NCBI GenBank assembly: GCA_030594645.1
Contig: JAUVEU010000003.1
Coordinates: forward strand, 18,962-82,961
Length of the DNA: 64,000 bases
Direction of reading: 5' to 3'
Origin: Candidatus Aegiribacteria sp.
Lineage (GTDB): Bacteria; Fermentibacterota; Fermentibacteria; Fermentibacterales; JCC-6
This document shows, piece by piece, positions 25,688 through 34,700 of the stretch. The notes beneath the pieces are model-generated. The model did no database searches, was not told the origin of the DNA, and saw only the letters and a program-made list of their open reading frames with translations. The first letter of the stretch is position 1. Each line of letters starts with the position of its first letter. The translations under genes were made by a program, and so were the position numbers.

Positions 25688-27478
25688 TCAAATTCCCAGG
25701 ATTTCTCTGCTCCATCGTTCTTCCATGATCCTGCTTTTGAATAGAACCTGGTGTACTGATGGGATGCGGGCTGAAAGGTTTTTGATATTCCATTCGATTC
25801 CAGGCAATCTGACAGATACACCCATATCCCAGAATATTTCCGGCAGTCCGGTCGGAGAAGCTTCGTCGACTGCAACTGAACACGCGCCGGTAGCAGCTTC
25901 AATCCAGGTCGGGTTGAATTCATGCCAGTCAGCAAGAAGGATGGTTATTCTGAGGTTACCCTGTCTGCCAAGAGCCCTTGCAACTCTTCCGGAGTAGTCA
26001 AGAGGACTCTCGAGTTGGCGCAGAAGGGTGATCAGGTCCAGCGGGAATTCGATGGCAGGTTCAATTATCACATCAAGAATGCAGAAAGGATCTGACTGTA
26101 GCCTGCTTCTGACGAATTCGATAATCTGCTTCCTGTCATTCCATGGATTATCAGATCTGAATCTTATCGCGCCATGCCTGAATGATGGCACCTGTCTGGG
26201 CATCTCAGAGTCTGTTGAAAGATCGATGTACTCTGTACCAGCCCATTCATCAAAGAGCAGTGGTCTGGGGTCAAGATCAAGATCGTAACCAAGAATATCA
26301 GCGATTTCCTCTCTTGCTGCCGCGTATCCCCCCATACTCATGTCTGTGAATCGATAATAGGGCGGGCGGGGCATGAACCGGTCAGCCGAATCTATTCTCA
26401 TCTGTGTTCCTGGAAGCATTGAGAGATGAAAAACCTGAACATGGTGGTGCAGATCCATGTCCCTGATTATGCGTGCTGATCTGATTGATCCTTCTGGAGT
26501 ATCACCCGGCAGGCCGAGCATTAGATCGATCACAGGTGTTACACCGGCATTTTTTAGATTAAGAGCGCCATCAAGTATATCCTGAGGGTTTCCCAATCGT
26601 CCGGATCGTCTCAGAACCTCCGGATTGACTGATTGAAAACCAATTTCAACACTTCTGAATCCGGCTCTGGCAATAGTATCCGCAATATGTTTTGATATTG
26701 TATCGCCTCTCATCTCACCGAAACAGTCAATCCTGAGATTGACCATTCCTTCAAGAAGCTCGATGAGATCCGGCCGGTTATTGAATGTTGGATCGAGAAA
26801 AACAATTTCTCCTGCTCCGGCGCTGGATAATTTCTTCAGAAGTGTAACAGCATCCTTCGCTGGAAGTATCCTGGGAACAGGATGATTTCTTCTGTATGAG
26901 CAATAGCTGCAGGAACCGGAACATCCCCTCACGGTTTCGATATGAATTGAAGCCCCGTCAGAAGGATCCAGATAACCGGTCAGCCATGGATTCGGCCATG
27001 ATCCGGGGATGAAGTCCATACGGCCTGTTTCCAGAAAACCTGAAGAGGTTTCAATGATACTAATTGCTGATTCATACGTAAGTATTTCACTGGCAACAGG
27101 TTCACCCTCACCAGAAACGAAAAGATCGAATTCCTTATTTCTCAGAAGCCATTCATTATCAGCCGTAACTTCCGGACCGCCTGCTGTAATAATGATATCA
27201 GGTAACTTTTTCCTTATTTCTTTAGCGATGTATATGCTTCTTTCCACATTCCAGGAATAAAGAGTAAAAGCAATAAGCCGGGGAGATTTTTCGGTGACCA
27301 GATTAACCAGGGTTCTGTCTCCGGATATGTCTGTTGTACTCTGGTCGAGAATAGAATCCCGATGAAGTTCTGCTGCACTTGCAAGAGAAGCACCGGCGAG
27401 AGGAACGTTTCCTGTTAATTCGAGTGGAGCGGATGGATTCAAAGGAAGCTGAATAAGTAAGGTTTTGATTCTAGCCAA
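25688..27478 (-). CDS. B12-binding-domain radical SAM protein
   Basis: A 596-residue protein. Residues 1 to about 135 form a cobalamin-binding-like Rossmann domain (ending ITAGGPEVTADNEWLL and FDLFVSGEGEP). The radical SAM core follows with the cluster motif C186-SGS-C190-SY-C193 in ETVRGCSGSCSYCSYRR. The segment MLGLPGDTPEGSIRSARI is typical. The last 170 residues match a DUF4080-like tail loosely. Substrates of this branch are unknown; some act on lipids or methylthiolate. It is the last gene of a three-gene minus-strand operon with MFS and membrane genes, overlapping the latter by eight bases. Confidence 0.88.
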   Translation of the reverse strand: MARIKTLLIQLPLNPSAPLELTGNVPLAGASLASAAELHRDSILDQSTTDISGDRTLVNLVTEKSPRLIAFTLYSWNVERSIYIAKEIRKKLPDIIITAGGPEVTADNEWLLRNKEFDLFVSGEGEPVASEILTYESAISIIETSSGFLETGRMDFIPGSWPNPWLTGYLDPSDGASIHIETVRGCSGSCSYCSYRRNHPVPRILPAKDAVTLLKKLSSAGAGEIVFLDPTFNNRPDLIELLEGMVNLRIDCFGEMRGDTISKHIADTIARAGFRSVEIGFQSVNPEVLRRSGRLGNPQDILDGALNLKNAGVTPVIDLMLGLPGDTPEGSIRSARIIRDMDLHHHVQVFHLSMLPGTQMRIDSADRFMPRPPYYRFTDMSMGGYAAAREEIADILGYDLDLDPRPLLFDEWAGTEYIDLSTDSEMPRQVPSFRHGAIRFRSDNPWNDRKQIIEFVRSRLQSDPFCILDVIIEPAIEFPLDLITLLRQLESPLDYSGRVARALGRQGNLRITILLADWHEFNPTWIEAATGACSVAVDEASPTGLPEIFWDMGVSVRLPGIEWNIKNLSARIPSVHQVLFKSRIMEERWSREILGI

Positions 27479-28316
27479 TCCAGTTCTTGCTTGCTGCTGT
27501 TAATCCGGCAAGAAGCCAGGAGATGTTTACAATCCAGGCAATTATTATCAGGGCAAAAGCGGCAGGATGATGAAGCTTCCGTTTATTCCGAAACATAAAT
27601 ACTGATGTAGAAAGCAGTATCGTGAGTATTAAATGAAGGATTGCCGGACCCGCTTGATTGTCGGATTGAAAAACCAGAAAAAGATGAAGCAGGAGCGCCG
27701 CAAGTGCTATCAGGACTGTAATACGATTTATCCGTCTTATCCAGTATTCCGAAAATGTAAGAGGTGGAAAAAAGTAATAAAGGTTACTCCCTTCCCTGGC
27801 AAAAAGCCGGACAAAGTAAGTGCATACGAGTGGAAATGAAAGAGACAACATGAAAAGCACAATAAAAGACAATGATGACAACACCCAGTCAGTCTGATAG
27901 AAAGCGGATTCGTGTGCATTCACTGTTGTCGATCCGGTAAGGATAAGGAGAATAAGCAGTATGACCTGCAGGAACACAGCACTTCCAAGTACTGCCCACT
28001 GCTTGATGATTCTTCTGTTAGCTATCCTGACAACCTGAATCAGTAAAATCAAACCGGCAAGCTGACCAGGAGTTGTATATAGAACTTTCATTCCTGACAG
28101 GGCTGCGATCAAGGCAAAAAGAACTCCGAAAACCAGGAGCTGTCCAATTCGTATCCATACAAGCAATCTGGATATTCTTGATGGATTTCCATTGGACAGT
28201 CTATCAAAGGAGTCATCGTTCAGATCTATATCCATTAAAGGAATTGCTTTATTAAGTCTGTGACAAAGTTCTTCTACTATCAGAAGAAGGAACGATAGCA
28301 ACGTTACAATAATCAT
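27471..28316 (-). CDS. Integral membrane protein of unknown function
   Basis: A 281-residue protein with about eight hydrophobic segments, including residues 1-16, 52-75, 82-96, 108-126, 142-170 and three near the C-terminus. I recognise no motif. It lies between the MFS gene (ATGA overlap) and the radical SAM gene (eight-base overlap), so the three are probably made together. Confidence 0.65.
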   Translation of the reverse strand: MIIVTLLSFLLLIVEELCHRLNKAIPLMDIDLNDDSFDRLSNGNPSRISRLLVWIRIGQLLVFGVLFALIAALSGMKVLYTTPGQLAGLILLIQVVRIANRRIIKQWAVLGSAVFLQVILLILLILTGSTTVNAHESAFYQTDWVLSSLSFIVLFMLSLSFPLVCTYFVRLFAREGSNLYYFFPPLTFSEYWIRRINRITVLIALAALLLHLFLVFQSDNQAGPAILHLILTILLSTSVFMFRNKRKLHHPAAFALIIIAWIVNISWLLAGLTAASKNWIG

Positions 28317-29605
28317 ACTGCTTCTTCCGGGGCTTTGACCTTTATCAGGACAATACCACCTGCAAGGAAGAGAAACGCAAGAGATAGTATGGATAACCTT
28401 GAGCTTCCGGTGATATCACTTATCAGAGCGAACATCAATGGTCCGAATATACTTGCAAATCTCTGAGAAATCGAGAAAAATCCAAAGTACTCAGCACTCA
28501 TTCCATCCGGAATAAGTTTTGAGTAAAATCCACGGCTCACTGCCTGAAGTCCACCCATGAAGAGACCGACAATTCCTGCGAGTATCCAGAAATCAAGTGC
28601 TTTTTTCATCCAGAAAGCGTAGAGGATAATAAACACATAAGCAATTATGCCAGTGAACAGCATCTGTTTTGAACCGTACTTTTTAGCGAGACGACCGAAG
28701 AGAAGGCTGCCGGGAACTCCTACAATCTGAGTTAGAAGAAGAGCTCCAATAAGATTTCCTGAACTCAATCCAAGTTCCACTTTTCCGTAGATTGTAGCCA
28801 TCATGATAACAGTTTGTATGCCATCATTATACAGAAGGAATGAAATCAGGAATCTGAAAATATTATTGTTGTTTCTGATGTGTCTGAATGTTGAGAAAAG
28901 CGTTGATATTCCATTTTTCAGAGAACCGATGAAAGTTCGTTCTCCCCCTGAAGGCCCCTCTGGAACCCTGAGAAAGAGTGGAATCGAGAAAAGAGACCAC
29001 CATACAGCTACTGACAGGAAAACATATCTGAGAGCGACGGATTGATCGGCAAAACCGAATATGGATGGCTTTCTGATCATAAGGAGGTTTATTGCCAGAA
29101 GAATGCCGCCTCCAAGGTAGCCGAATGCATATCCTCTTGATGAGATAAGATCTCTTCTCTCCGGTGTTGCTACGGAAACAAGCAGTGAGTTATAGAAAAC
29201 GTTTGCTCCTGCAAAGCCAATCTGTCCCAGAATAAGGATTCCCAGAACAAGCCAGACATCTCCCGCTCCGGTCATTGACAGCAGAACAGTTGCCAGCACA
29301 CCTGTTCCAGTCATTACTGCCAGGAATTGTTTTCTTCTTCCTCCTGCATCAGCCGTAGCTCCGAGAACCGGCGCGAGTATTGCAACGAAGAATGCGGCAA
29401 GAGCCATCGCGTATCCCCAGAGCGAAGTCGGGCTGCCTGTAAGTTGTCTTCCAAGGAATGCCCATTCCACAGTGTTTCCACCACAAATTGTCTCAACGAA
29501 ATACACAGGCAATACTGCGGCAATTACAGTTGTAACGAATGCGGAATTTCCCCAGTCGTACATGCACCATGCATTCTCAGGCGATAATCTGAATAGTCTT
29601 TTCAG
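28313..29605 (-). CDS. MFS transporter, UMF1 (Atg22-like) family, probable CTG start
   Basis: A 430-residue protein with about twelve membrane segments. The N-terminal motif NAWCMYDWGNSAF is diagnostic of the UMF1 family, related to the yeast vacuolar effluxer Atg22. The first ATG (29563) falls inside this motif and has no ribosome site. The frame extends upstream to a TAA with no ATG, GTG or TTG, but a CTG at 29605 has AAGGAGG exactly seven bases before it. I therefore place the start at CTG. Family members may export small molecules such as amino acids; the substrate here is unknown. Confidence 0.82.
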   Translation of the reverse strand: MKRLFRLSPENAWCMYDWGNSAFVTTVIAAVLPVYFVETICGGNTVEWAFLGRQLTGSPTSLWGYAMALAAFFVAILAPVLGATADAGGRRKQFLAVMTGTGVLATVLLSMTGAGDVWLVLGILILGQIGFAGANVFYNSLLVSVATPERRDLISSRGYAFGYLGGGILLAINLLMIRKPSIFGFADQSVALRYVFLSVAVWWSLFSIPLFLRVPEGPSGGERTFIGSLKNGISTLFSTFRHIRNNNNIFRFLISFLLYNDGIQTVIMMATIYGKVELGLSSGNLIGALLLTQIVGVPGSLLFGRLAKKYGSKQMLFTGIIAYVFIILYAFWMKKALDFWILAGIVGLFMGGLQAVSRGFYSKLIPDGMSAEYFGFFSISQRFASIFGPLMFALISDITGSSRLSILSLAFLFLAGGIVLIKVKAPEEAV

Positions 29606-29759
29606 AGGATTTCCTCCTTATCATTGCAAGAACATAAACGGTTGGCGAATTCCTTCAAAGCATGAGTGTGCTTTCATGCTGGTTAGAGGAAAGGTCATGG
29701 AGTATTTTACGTAACTTGTATAAGTTCACTTTTGAGTAACATTGATCGAAAGGATTCAG

Positions 29760-31418
29760 ATGACACTTGATCAGTCCATATCAGAGGTTCTGGATTCGAG
29801 AATTAATGTAATGGAGAACATTTCTCGCAAAGAGATGATTAAGCGAGCAGTTGATAACGGAGAAGCTCTTGTAAGCGGTTGCGGTGCTCTTGAAACCTGG
29901 ACACCCCAGGAGTCTACAGGAAGAAGCCCTAAAGATACCGTAATAGTGAAACGCAGTTCAAGTGAAGACACAATTGACTGGACCAGCCCCAATAATATTC
30001 CGGTTAACCAGGAAACCTTTGACATGGTTTTCGAGGATGCGCTGGAGGTTTTGAAAGAAGTTCCTGAAGTATTTGTAACCGACAGGCTTATTGGAGCAGA
30101 ATCTTCATATTCCCTGCCGGTCAGGACAATAACAGATATGTCTCTCATTGCTCTATTCACAGACAATATGTTCCGACCGTGGGATGAAACCGTTGTTGAA
30201 AATTCGTGTTTCAAAGACAGACCGTTTACACTTATAGCACTTCCATATCACAAGCTGGATCCGGAGAAATACAAGGGTCGCCTTAGAATGGATCCAAGGC
30301 TTGGCCATACCTCGACTATGATGGTTGGCATGGATATGGACAGATGTATCGGGATTGTATTCGGATCAGCTTACTGCGGCAGTGTAAAGAAGCTGATATT
30401 CACCGTAATGAACTATTATCTTCCTGAAGAAGGTATTCTTCCTCTTCATTGCAGCGCGAACGAGGGGCTCGACGGCAGAAGCGCTCTCCTTCTTGGTCTC
30501 TCAGGAACAGGAAAGACAACACTTTCAGCAGATTCTTCCAGAGCTCTTCTCGGAGATGACGAACATGGCTGGGGTGATTCCGGAATAGCGAATTTTGAAA
30601 ACGGATGCTATGCGAAACTTATTAATCTCAGCGAAAAAAACGAACCCGAGATATTCAACGCCTGCTTCCATATCGATGATTATCTTGAACACGGATCCAT
30701 TATCGAGAATACCATGATGTATCCTGATGGTCACTTCGATCTGTATGATGACAGGCTTACGCCAAACTCCAGAGGCTCCTATCCGCTTCGCTACCTCTCC
30801 AACATAAAGAAATCATCTGTAGCCGGGCATCCGGCAACAATTCTATTCCTCACAGCAGATGCAAACGGTGTAATACCTCCAATTTCGAAGCTCAACAGAG
30901 GGCAAGCAATGTTCTGGTTCCTTATGGGCTATACCAGCAAGCTTGCTGGAACCGAAACCGGAATAACTGAGCCTGTCAGCACATTCTCTCGCTTTTTCGG
31001 GGAGCCCTTCATGCCTCGAAACCCGGAGGTTTACGCTTCCATGCTTGGTAAGAGAATGGATGCGCACGGAACAGAAGTATACCTTATCAATACCGGCTGG
31101 AGCGGTGGTCCTTATGGAACCGGTTCAAGGATAGACCTCCCCCTTACTCGGATAATGGTGGATGCTGTACTTTCCGGAAAACTCAGCGATGTGAGCTTTC
31201 ATGAAGATCCGGTCTTTCGCGTGATGGTTCCGGATACCTGTCCTGGATTGCCCGATGATTCAATGCTTGATCCTGTGAATACCTGGAGCGATCGGGAAGC
31301 CTACAGGAACAGGGCAGAGAAGCTGGCTTCAGAATTCAAGGCACATTTTGAAAAAGCGTATGGGGACGAGGGTATCTCTGAGGAGGTATCATGCGAATGT
31401 CCCAGATGCATGGACTAA
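29760..31418 (+). CDS. pckA: Phosphoenolpyruvate carboxykinase (ATP)
   Basis: This 552-residue enzyme interconverts oxaloacetate and PEP with ATP. The kinase-1a motif GLSGTGKTTLSAD and kinase-2 motif LLGDDEHGW are intact, and the arginine-rich and HSANEG-type segments (LPLHCSANEG) are present. I chose the ATG at 29760 (GAAAGGA before it) over a TTG 18 bases upstream. Unlike typical PckA it ends in a Cys-rich tail, VSCECPRCMD, with a CxCxxC motif. The gap before it to the divergent MFS gene holds an imperfect GCATGA/TCATGC inverted repeat at 29661-29680. Confidence 0.95.
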   Translation: MTLDQSISEVLDSRINVMENISRKEMIKRAVDNGEALVSGCGALETWTPQESTGRSPKDTVIVKRSSSEDTIDWTSPNNIPVNQETFDMVFEDALEVLKEVPEVFVTDRLIGAESSYSLPVRTITDMSLIALFTDNMFRPWDETVVENSCFKDRPFTLIALPYHKLDPEKYKGRLRMDPRLGHTSTMMVGMDMDRCIGIVFGSAYCGSVKKLIFTVMNYYLPEEGILPLHCSANEGLDGRSALLLGLSGTGKTTLSADSSRALLGDDEHGWGDSGIANFENGCYAKLINLSEKNEPEIFNACFHIDDYLEHGSIIENTMMYPDGHFDLYDDRLTPNSRGSYPLRYLSNIKKSSVAGHPATILFLTADANGVIPPISKLNRGQAMFWFLMGYTSKLAGTETGITEPVSTFSRFFGEPFMPRNPEVYASMLGKRMDAHGTEVYLINTGWSGGPYGTGSRIDLPLTRIMVDAVLSGKLSDVSFHEDPVFRVMVPDTCPGLPDDSMLDPVNTWSDREAYRNRAEKLASEFKAHFEKAYGDEGISEEVSCECPRCMD

Positions 31419-31473
31419 GTAATACTTGGATTGTAGCTGATCCTTTCCGCAAATCCTTGAGTGGTTTCTGAAG

Positions 31474-31502
31474 TTGACAGATTACCATATATTATCTATC
31501 AA
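31474..31502 (+). promoter_or_regulatory. Probable promoter of tRNA-Ser
   Basis: TTGACA (31474-31479) and TATCAA (31497-31502) are spaced by 17 bases and end 13 bases before the tRNA. The -10 is a weak match, so this is moderate support. Confidence 0.5.
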
Positions 31503-31515
31503 TTAATGCTTGCGC

Positions 31516-31608
31516 GGAGAGATGTCCGAGCTGGTCGAAGGAGCACGGTTGGAAACCGTGTAGAGCGTGAATTCGTTCTCGAGGGTTCGAATCCCTCTCT
31601 CTCCGCCA
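31516..31608 (+). tRNA. tRNA-Ser (anticodon GGA)
   Basis: GGAGAGA pairs with TCTCTCC. The anticodon stem CACGG/CCGTG holds the loop TTGGAAA with anticodon GGA. A long variable arm follows, as expected for Ser, then T stem GAGGG/CCCTC around TTCGAAT, discriminator G and encoded CCA. Confidence 0.96.
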
Positions 31609-31716
31609 CCCTGGCCGTATGCCGATTTCAGATGCTCTGAGTATCTGTCAGTGATGATTGAGTCTTATTTGCATATGATCTGTGGTATATGAGGTTTCTT
31701 TATCAGGGAGGGTTAT

Positions 31717-33384
31717 ATGTCCGATACATTTACCAATGAAACTTACAATACTCTTTGCAGAGATGCTGAAAATTACCTTGCAGGTGGATCTCCTGAACAG
31801 GCACGAGAACTATTGCAAAAGGCTATATCACTTATCGGAACCAGGCCCAGAGCAAGAAGTATTCTTTCTGATACCTGCATGAGTATGGAACTCTGGTCTG
31901 AAGCCCGGTCTCAGCTGGAGATACTTATTACACTTGAAGATGGCTATGTAGGTAATAATTTCAGATTGGCTCAGGTTCTGGAAGAGCTTGGCGAATATCA
32001 GCTTGCGTTTGATAATTACAGTGTTGTACTTGAAGATGAACCAGACCATCATGGGGCTGCGGTCGCATTGAAGCGAATTGCTGCAAGAACAAAGGAATCA
32101 GGTGTGAATCTTGCTGACATATTTGCTGCATCCAGTGGCAAAACAGAAACTTCCCCCGATTCTGCACCGGATAAAGAACAGGATAATGAACAACTCAGGG
32201 AGGGTATTCAGGTGTTTCCCGACGTTCCAACCGATAGCTTATTTGCTGATTCAGAGGATGAAAAAGAAAACAGTATTGAGAAACTTCTCAAGAATATAGG
32301 ATTATCCCCGGATGAATCTGAAGAGGAAGATTCAGATGACATCTCAAAATTGCTTGAGAATATAGGGGTTTCAACTTCTGAGACTCTCCAGACTGTTTTC
32401 TCAGAATCCGGTGCAGAGGAGAAAGATGCATCGGACAGTTCAAAAAAAGACAGCACAGGAGATACAGAATCAACTGACGAAGAGATTTCTGATACGGAAA
32501 GGAAACCTTCCGGCCCAACTCTGGACGAAATCTTCGGTACAGTATCAACTCCTTCCGAGAGTGAAGAAGTAACAGAAACTGTTGAGGAACAGGAACAGGA
32601 ACAGGAAGAAGAGGCTGTGGAGGAAGATTCCGACAAGCCGGATTCAGATACTTCAGAGAAGAGTGAATCCGCATCAGGTTCCACTGAATCTCTTCAGGCG
32701 ATCTTCAGCGATGCGGAAACGGAGAGAACTCATACCGAAAGTGTCAAAGAAGAAATCGTTCCGGAAAGAGAATCCGACTCCAAGCAAATTGACGTTCTGA
32801 TAGGTAAGACTCAGGAGAAAAAAACTGATTCTAAGGAAGAAAAACCAGAGAAACAGACTCAGAAAGAGGAAAGCGTTCTGTGTTTTGACCCCTGGTCCAT
32901 TGATTCAGGTCTGCTTACCGTCCATCTGACTTCCGGTTCAGTTGATATTGATCAATGCCTGCTTACTGTATTCGAGAATACTCTTTCTGTTAGTATCAAT
33001 AAAGACGGAATCTGCAGTATCGCCGGTGAAGGAACCTTCCTGCTGAACTGTGGTCCTGAGGAACCATTGATTCTGGAATTGTCAGAGAACATGACCGTTC
33101 GGCTCAGTGCGCTGATACTTACTACAGGATCGATAAATTCTGAACCCCTGGATGGTCAACTGGACGATTCGCTTGCTGTATTGAAGGATCAGGAGAATAT
33201 GAAAGGTGTATTCAGGACTCCTTCTCCAGTACGGGTTATTCTGCTTGGAGGGAATAACAGGATTTTCAATGTCAGAACTGCATCCATAATTGCTTCAGAT
33301 ACAGGAATAGTACTATCGAATGAGAATTCCCCTGATGATTACACAGCGATAACCGGACTCGGGAAACTCTATCTCATCGAGTGA
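31717..33384 (+). CDS. TPR protein with long acidic disordered region and repeated LxxIF motifs
   Basis: A 555-residue protein without signal peptide. Residues 8-125 form about three TPR hairpins (for example LAQVLEELGEYQLAFDNYSVVLEDEP). Residues about 130-390 are acidic, Ser/Glu-rich and likely disordered. Four short Leu-x-x-(Ile/Val)-Phe motifs are dotted through it (LADIF 132, LQTVF 224, LDEIF 269, LQAIF 326), as is a duplicated KLLxNIG helix (189 and 211). The C-terminal 160 residues are beta-rich (TVHLTSGSVDIDQCLLTVFE) and distantly like AIM24-type domains. Function unknown; it may be a scaffold. GGGAGGG precedes the ATG. A degenerate PP2C gene follows, past tRNA-Ala. Confidence 0.65.
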   Translation: MSDTFTNETYNTLCRDAENYLAGGSPEQARELLQKAISLIGTRPRARSILSDTCMSMELWSEARSQLEILITLEDGYVGNNFRLAQVLEELGEYQLAFDNYSVVLEDEPDHHGAAVALKRIAARTKESGVNLADIFAASSGKTETSPDSAPDKEQDNEQLREGIQVFPDVPTDSLFADSEDEKENSIEKLLKNIGLSPDESEEEDSDDISKLLENIGVSTSETLQTVFSESGAEEKDASDSSKKDSTGDTESTDEEISDTERKPSGPTLDEIFGTVSTPSESEEVTETVEEQEQEQEEEAVEEDSDKPDSDTSEKSESASGSTESLQAIFSDAETERTHTESVKEEIVPERESDSKQIDVLIGKTQEKKTDSKEEKPEKQTQKEESVLCFDPWSIDSGLLTVHLTSGSVDIDQCLLTVFENTLSVSINKDGICSIAGEGTFLLNCGPEEPLILELSENMTVRLSALILTTGSINSEPLDGQLDDSLAVLKDQENMKGVFRTPSPVRVILLGGNNRIFNVRTASIIASDTGIVLSNENSPDDYTAITGLGKLYLIE

Positions 33385-33446
33385 ACTCGAGGGGAATCGT
33401 GTACTTATTCATCTTTGAGAATATTTTAGAATTTAAACCTGTCGGT

Positions 33447-33522
33447 GGGGATGTAGCTCAGTTGGAAGAGCGCTGCCTTCGCAAGGCAGAGGTCGGCGGT
33501 TCGATCCCGCTCATCTCCACCA
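33447..33522 (+). tRNA. tRNA-Ala (anticodon CGC)
   Basis: GGGGATG pairs with CATCTCC (one G-U). The D arm AGCTCAGTTGGAAGAGC is standard. The anticodon stem CTGCC/GGCAG holds the loop TTCGCAA with anticodon CGC. T loop TTCGATC follows, then discriminator A and encoded CCA. It lies between the TPR gene and the PP2C-like gene on the same strand. Confidence 0.95.
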
Positions 33523-33548
33523 TTATCTGTGGATGATCTCAATACTGA

Positions 33549-34355
33549 ATGAACATGAGGAATAGTAAAATAGAAATTGCCTGGCTGAATCAGCCGGGAC
33601 GCCTGTCAATGAAAATGGCATCGGTTTCAGATGGTTTTCAAGCCTCACTTCCATATGCGAGTGTAGTTGTTGTCGCGGAATGCGAAAAGAACGATCCTGC
33701 CTGTGCCTTAACATCTGCTGCCATAGTAAGGGACACATTTGCCGAGGGAGTGGCTTACGGCATTGATGATGCGTTGAACAACGCTTTCAATGAAGTTTTA
33801 AAGAAAAACTCTGAGAATGGACATGACTCGTGTTCAATTGCTTCTGTCGCGGTTCTCGGCTGTGAAGTCAGGGTTGTCAGTACAGGAACATGCCATGCAT
33901 TTCTAACACACGGAGACATTCAGGAGGAGAGCGTGGAAGGCAGTTCGATGATTAATGATATTCTTTCTCATCGATTTGTGCTGGAATATGGCCAGTCTGT
34001 AATACTTGTAACTCACGGCCTGAGAAAACTCATTGGTTCAGTTGTTGCTGCCAGGCATACATCACTCTACAATGATCCACTTGCAAAATGTCTCGAAGAG
34101 ATAGTCGCGGAAACCCGCATCAGATTCAGAAAGAAAGGCGGTTCAATTGCCGCAGTGAGATTCGGATCAGGTTCAAAGAGGATTACAGGACTATTTAAGA
34201 AGTATGGTATTTCCATCGTGTTTATCGGAACTATGATGCTTATTGCACTTTCAATTCTGTGCAATAAACGGGAACACAATAATGAAAATTCCGGTATGGA
34301 ATCACCTGACTCTGAGGGTTCCTCAGAGGAAATTGTTATGCCTTTGAATATGTAA
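33549..34355 (+). CDS. Degenerate PP2C-like (pseudophosphatase) membrane-anchored protein
   Basis: A 268-residue protein. The order of strands matches PP2C/SpoIIE-type phosphatases: VVVVAECEK, then SIASVAVLGCEVRVVSTGTCHAFLTH and GQSVILVTHGLRKLIG. The metal-binding residues are lost: the first DG motif reads AECEKND, the GDSR step reads GTCH, and the SDG step reads THG. One membrane segment follows near residue 222 (ISIVFIGTMMLIALSILC), then a short acidic tail. It may have no catalytic role and act as a binding or sensing domain. A tRNA-Ala lies between it and the TPR gene. Confidence 0.6.
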   Translation: MNMRNSKIEIAWLNQPGRLSMKMASVSDGFQASLPYASVVVVAECEKNDPACALTSAAIVRDTFAEGVAYGIDDALNNAFNEVLKKNSENGHDSCSIASVAVLGCEVRVVSTGTCHAFLTHGDIQEESVEGSSMINDILSHRFVLEYGQSVILVTHGLRKLIGSVVAARHTSLYNDPLAKCLEEIVAETRIRFRKKGGSIAAVRFGSGSKRITGLFKKYGISIVFIGTMMLIALSILCNKREHNNENSGMESPDSEGSSEEIVMPLNM

Positions 34356-34407
34356 TGAACAGAAACCCCCTCTTCTCTCGTTTATCTCCTCGAAGTATAT
34401 TCTTCCC

Positions 34408-34679
34408 GCTGGCCGTGCTGGGCGGGGAGCTAGCGGTGCCCTGTACCCGCAATCCGCTATAGCGGGGCTGAGATACTCTGTGCGGCATAGCTTAGCGAGT
34501 CTGTTTTATTGTAAGCGGTGTTGATAATCAGGACTTGAGCGGCGTCAGCCCGTGAACCCCGTCAGGACCGGAAGGTAGCAGCGGTAAGCGGAGACTGCCG
34601 GGTGACTCAGGCCAACCTGATTTGAGCTGGCTGCATTTTACAGTTCGTGAAGCATGTCCAGCAGATTTGTACGGCCAGC
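34408..34679 (+). ncRNA. ffs: Signal recognition particle RNA, large bacterial type with Alu domain
   Basis: The conserved S-domain core GTCAGGACCGGAAGGTAGCAG starts at 34561 and includes the GGAA tetraloop and the symmetric loop bound by Ffh. The upstream half (GTGCTGGGCGGGGAGCTAGC, then GGTGCCCTGTACCCGCAATCC) is the Alu domain of the large SRP RNA seen in Bacillus and Thermotoga. Ends are set by a terminal stem: GCTGGCCGTGC (34408-34418) pairs with GTACGGCCAGC (34669-34679), one G-U. The ribosome site of dnaX follows after 11 bases. Confidence 0.92.
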
Positions 34680-34700
34680 ATTTCCCGATTGGAGGTTTGT

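Noticed and set aside
32208..32684. A Ser-rich 158-residue minus-strand frame
   Set aside because: It is the antisense of the acidic linker of the TPR protein, where GAA/TCA-rich codons keep the reverse frame open.
34647..34700. An upstream start for dnaX
   Set aside because: It would put 18 codons inside the SRP RNA terminal stem; the TTG at 34701 has GGAGG and gives the conserved N-terminus.
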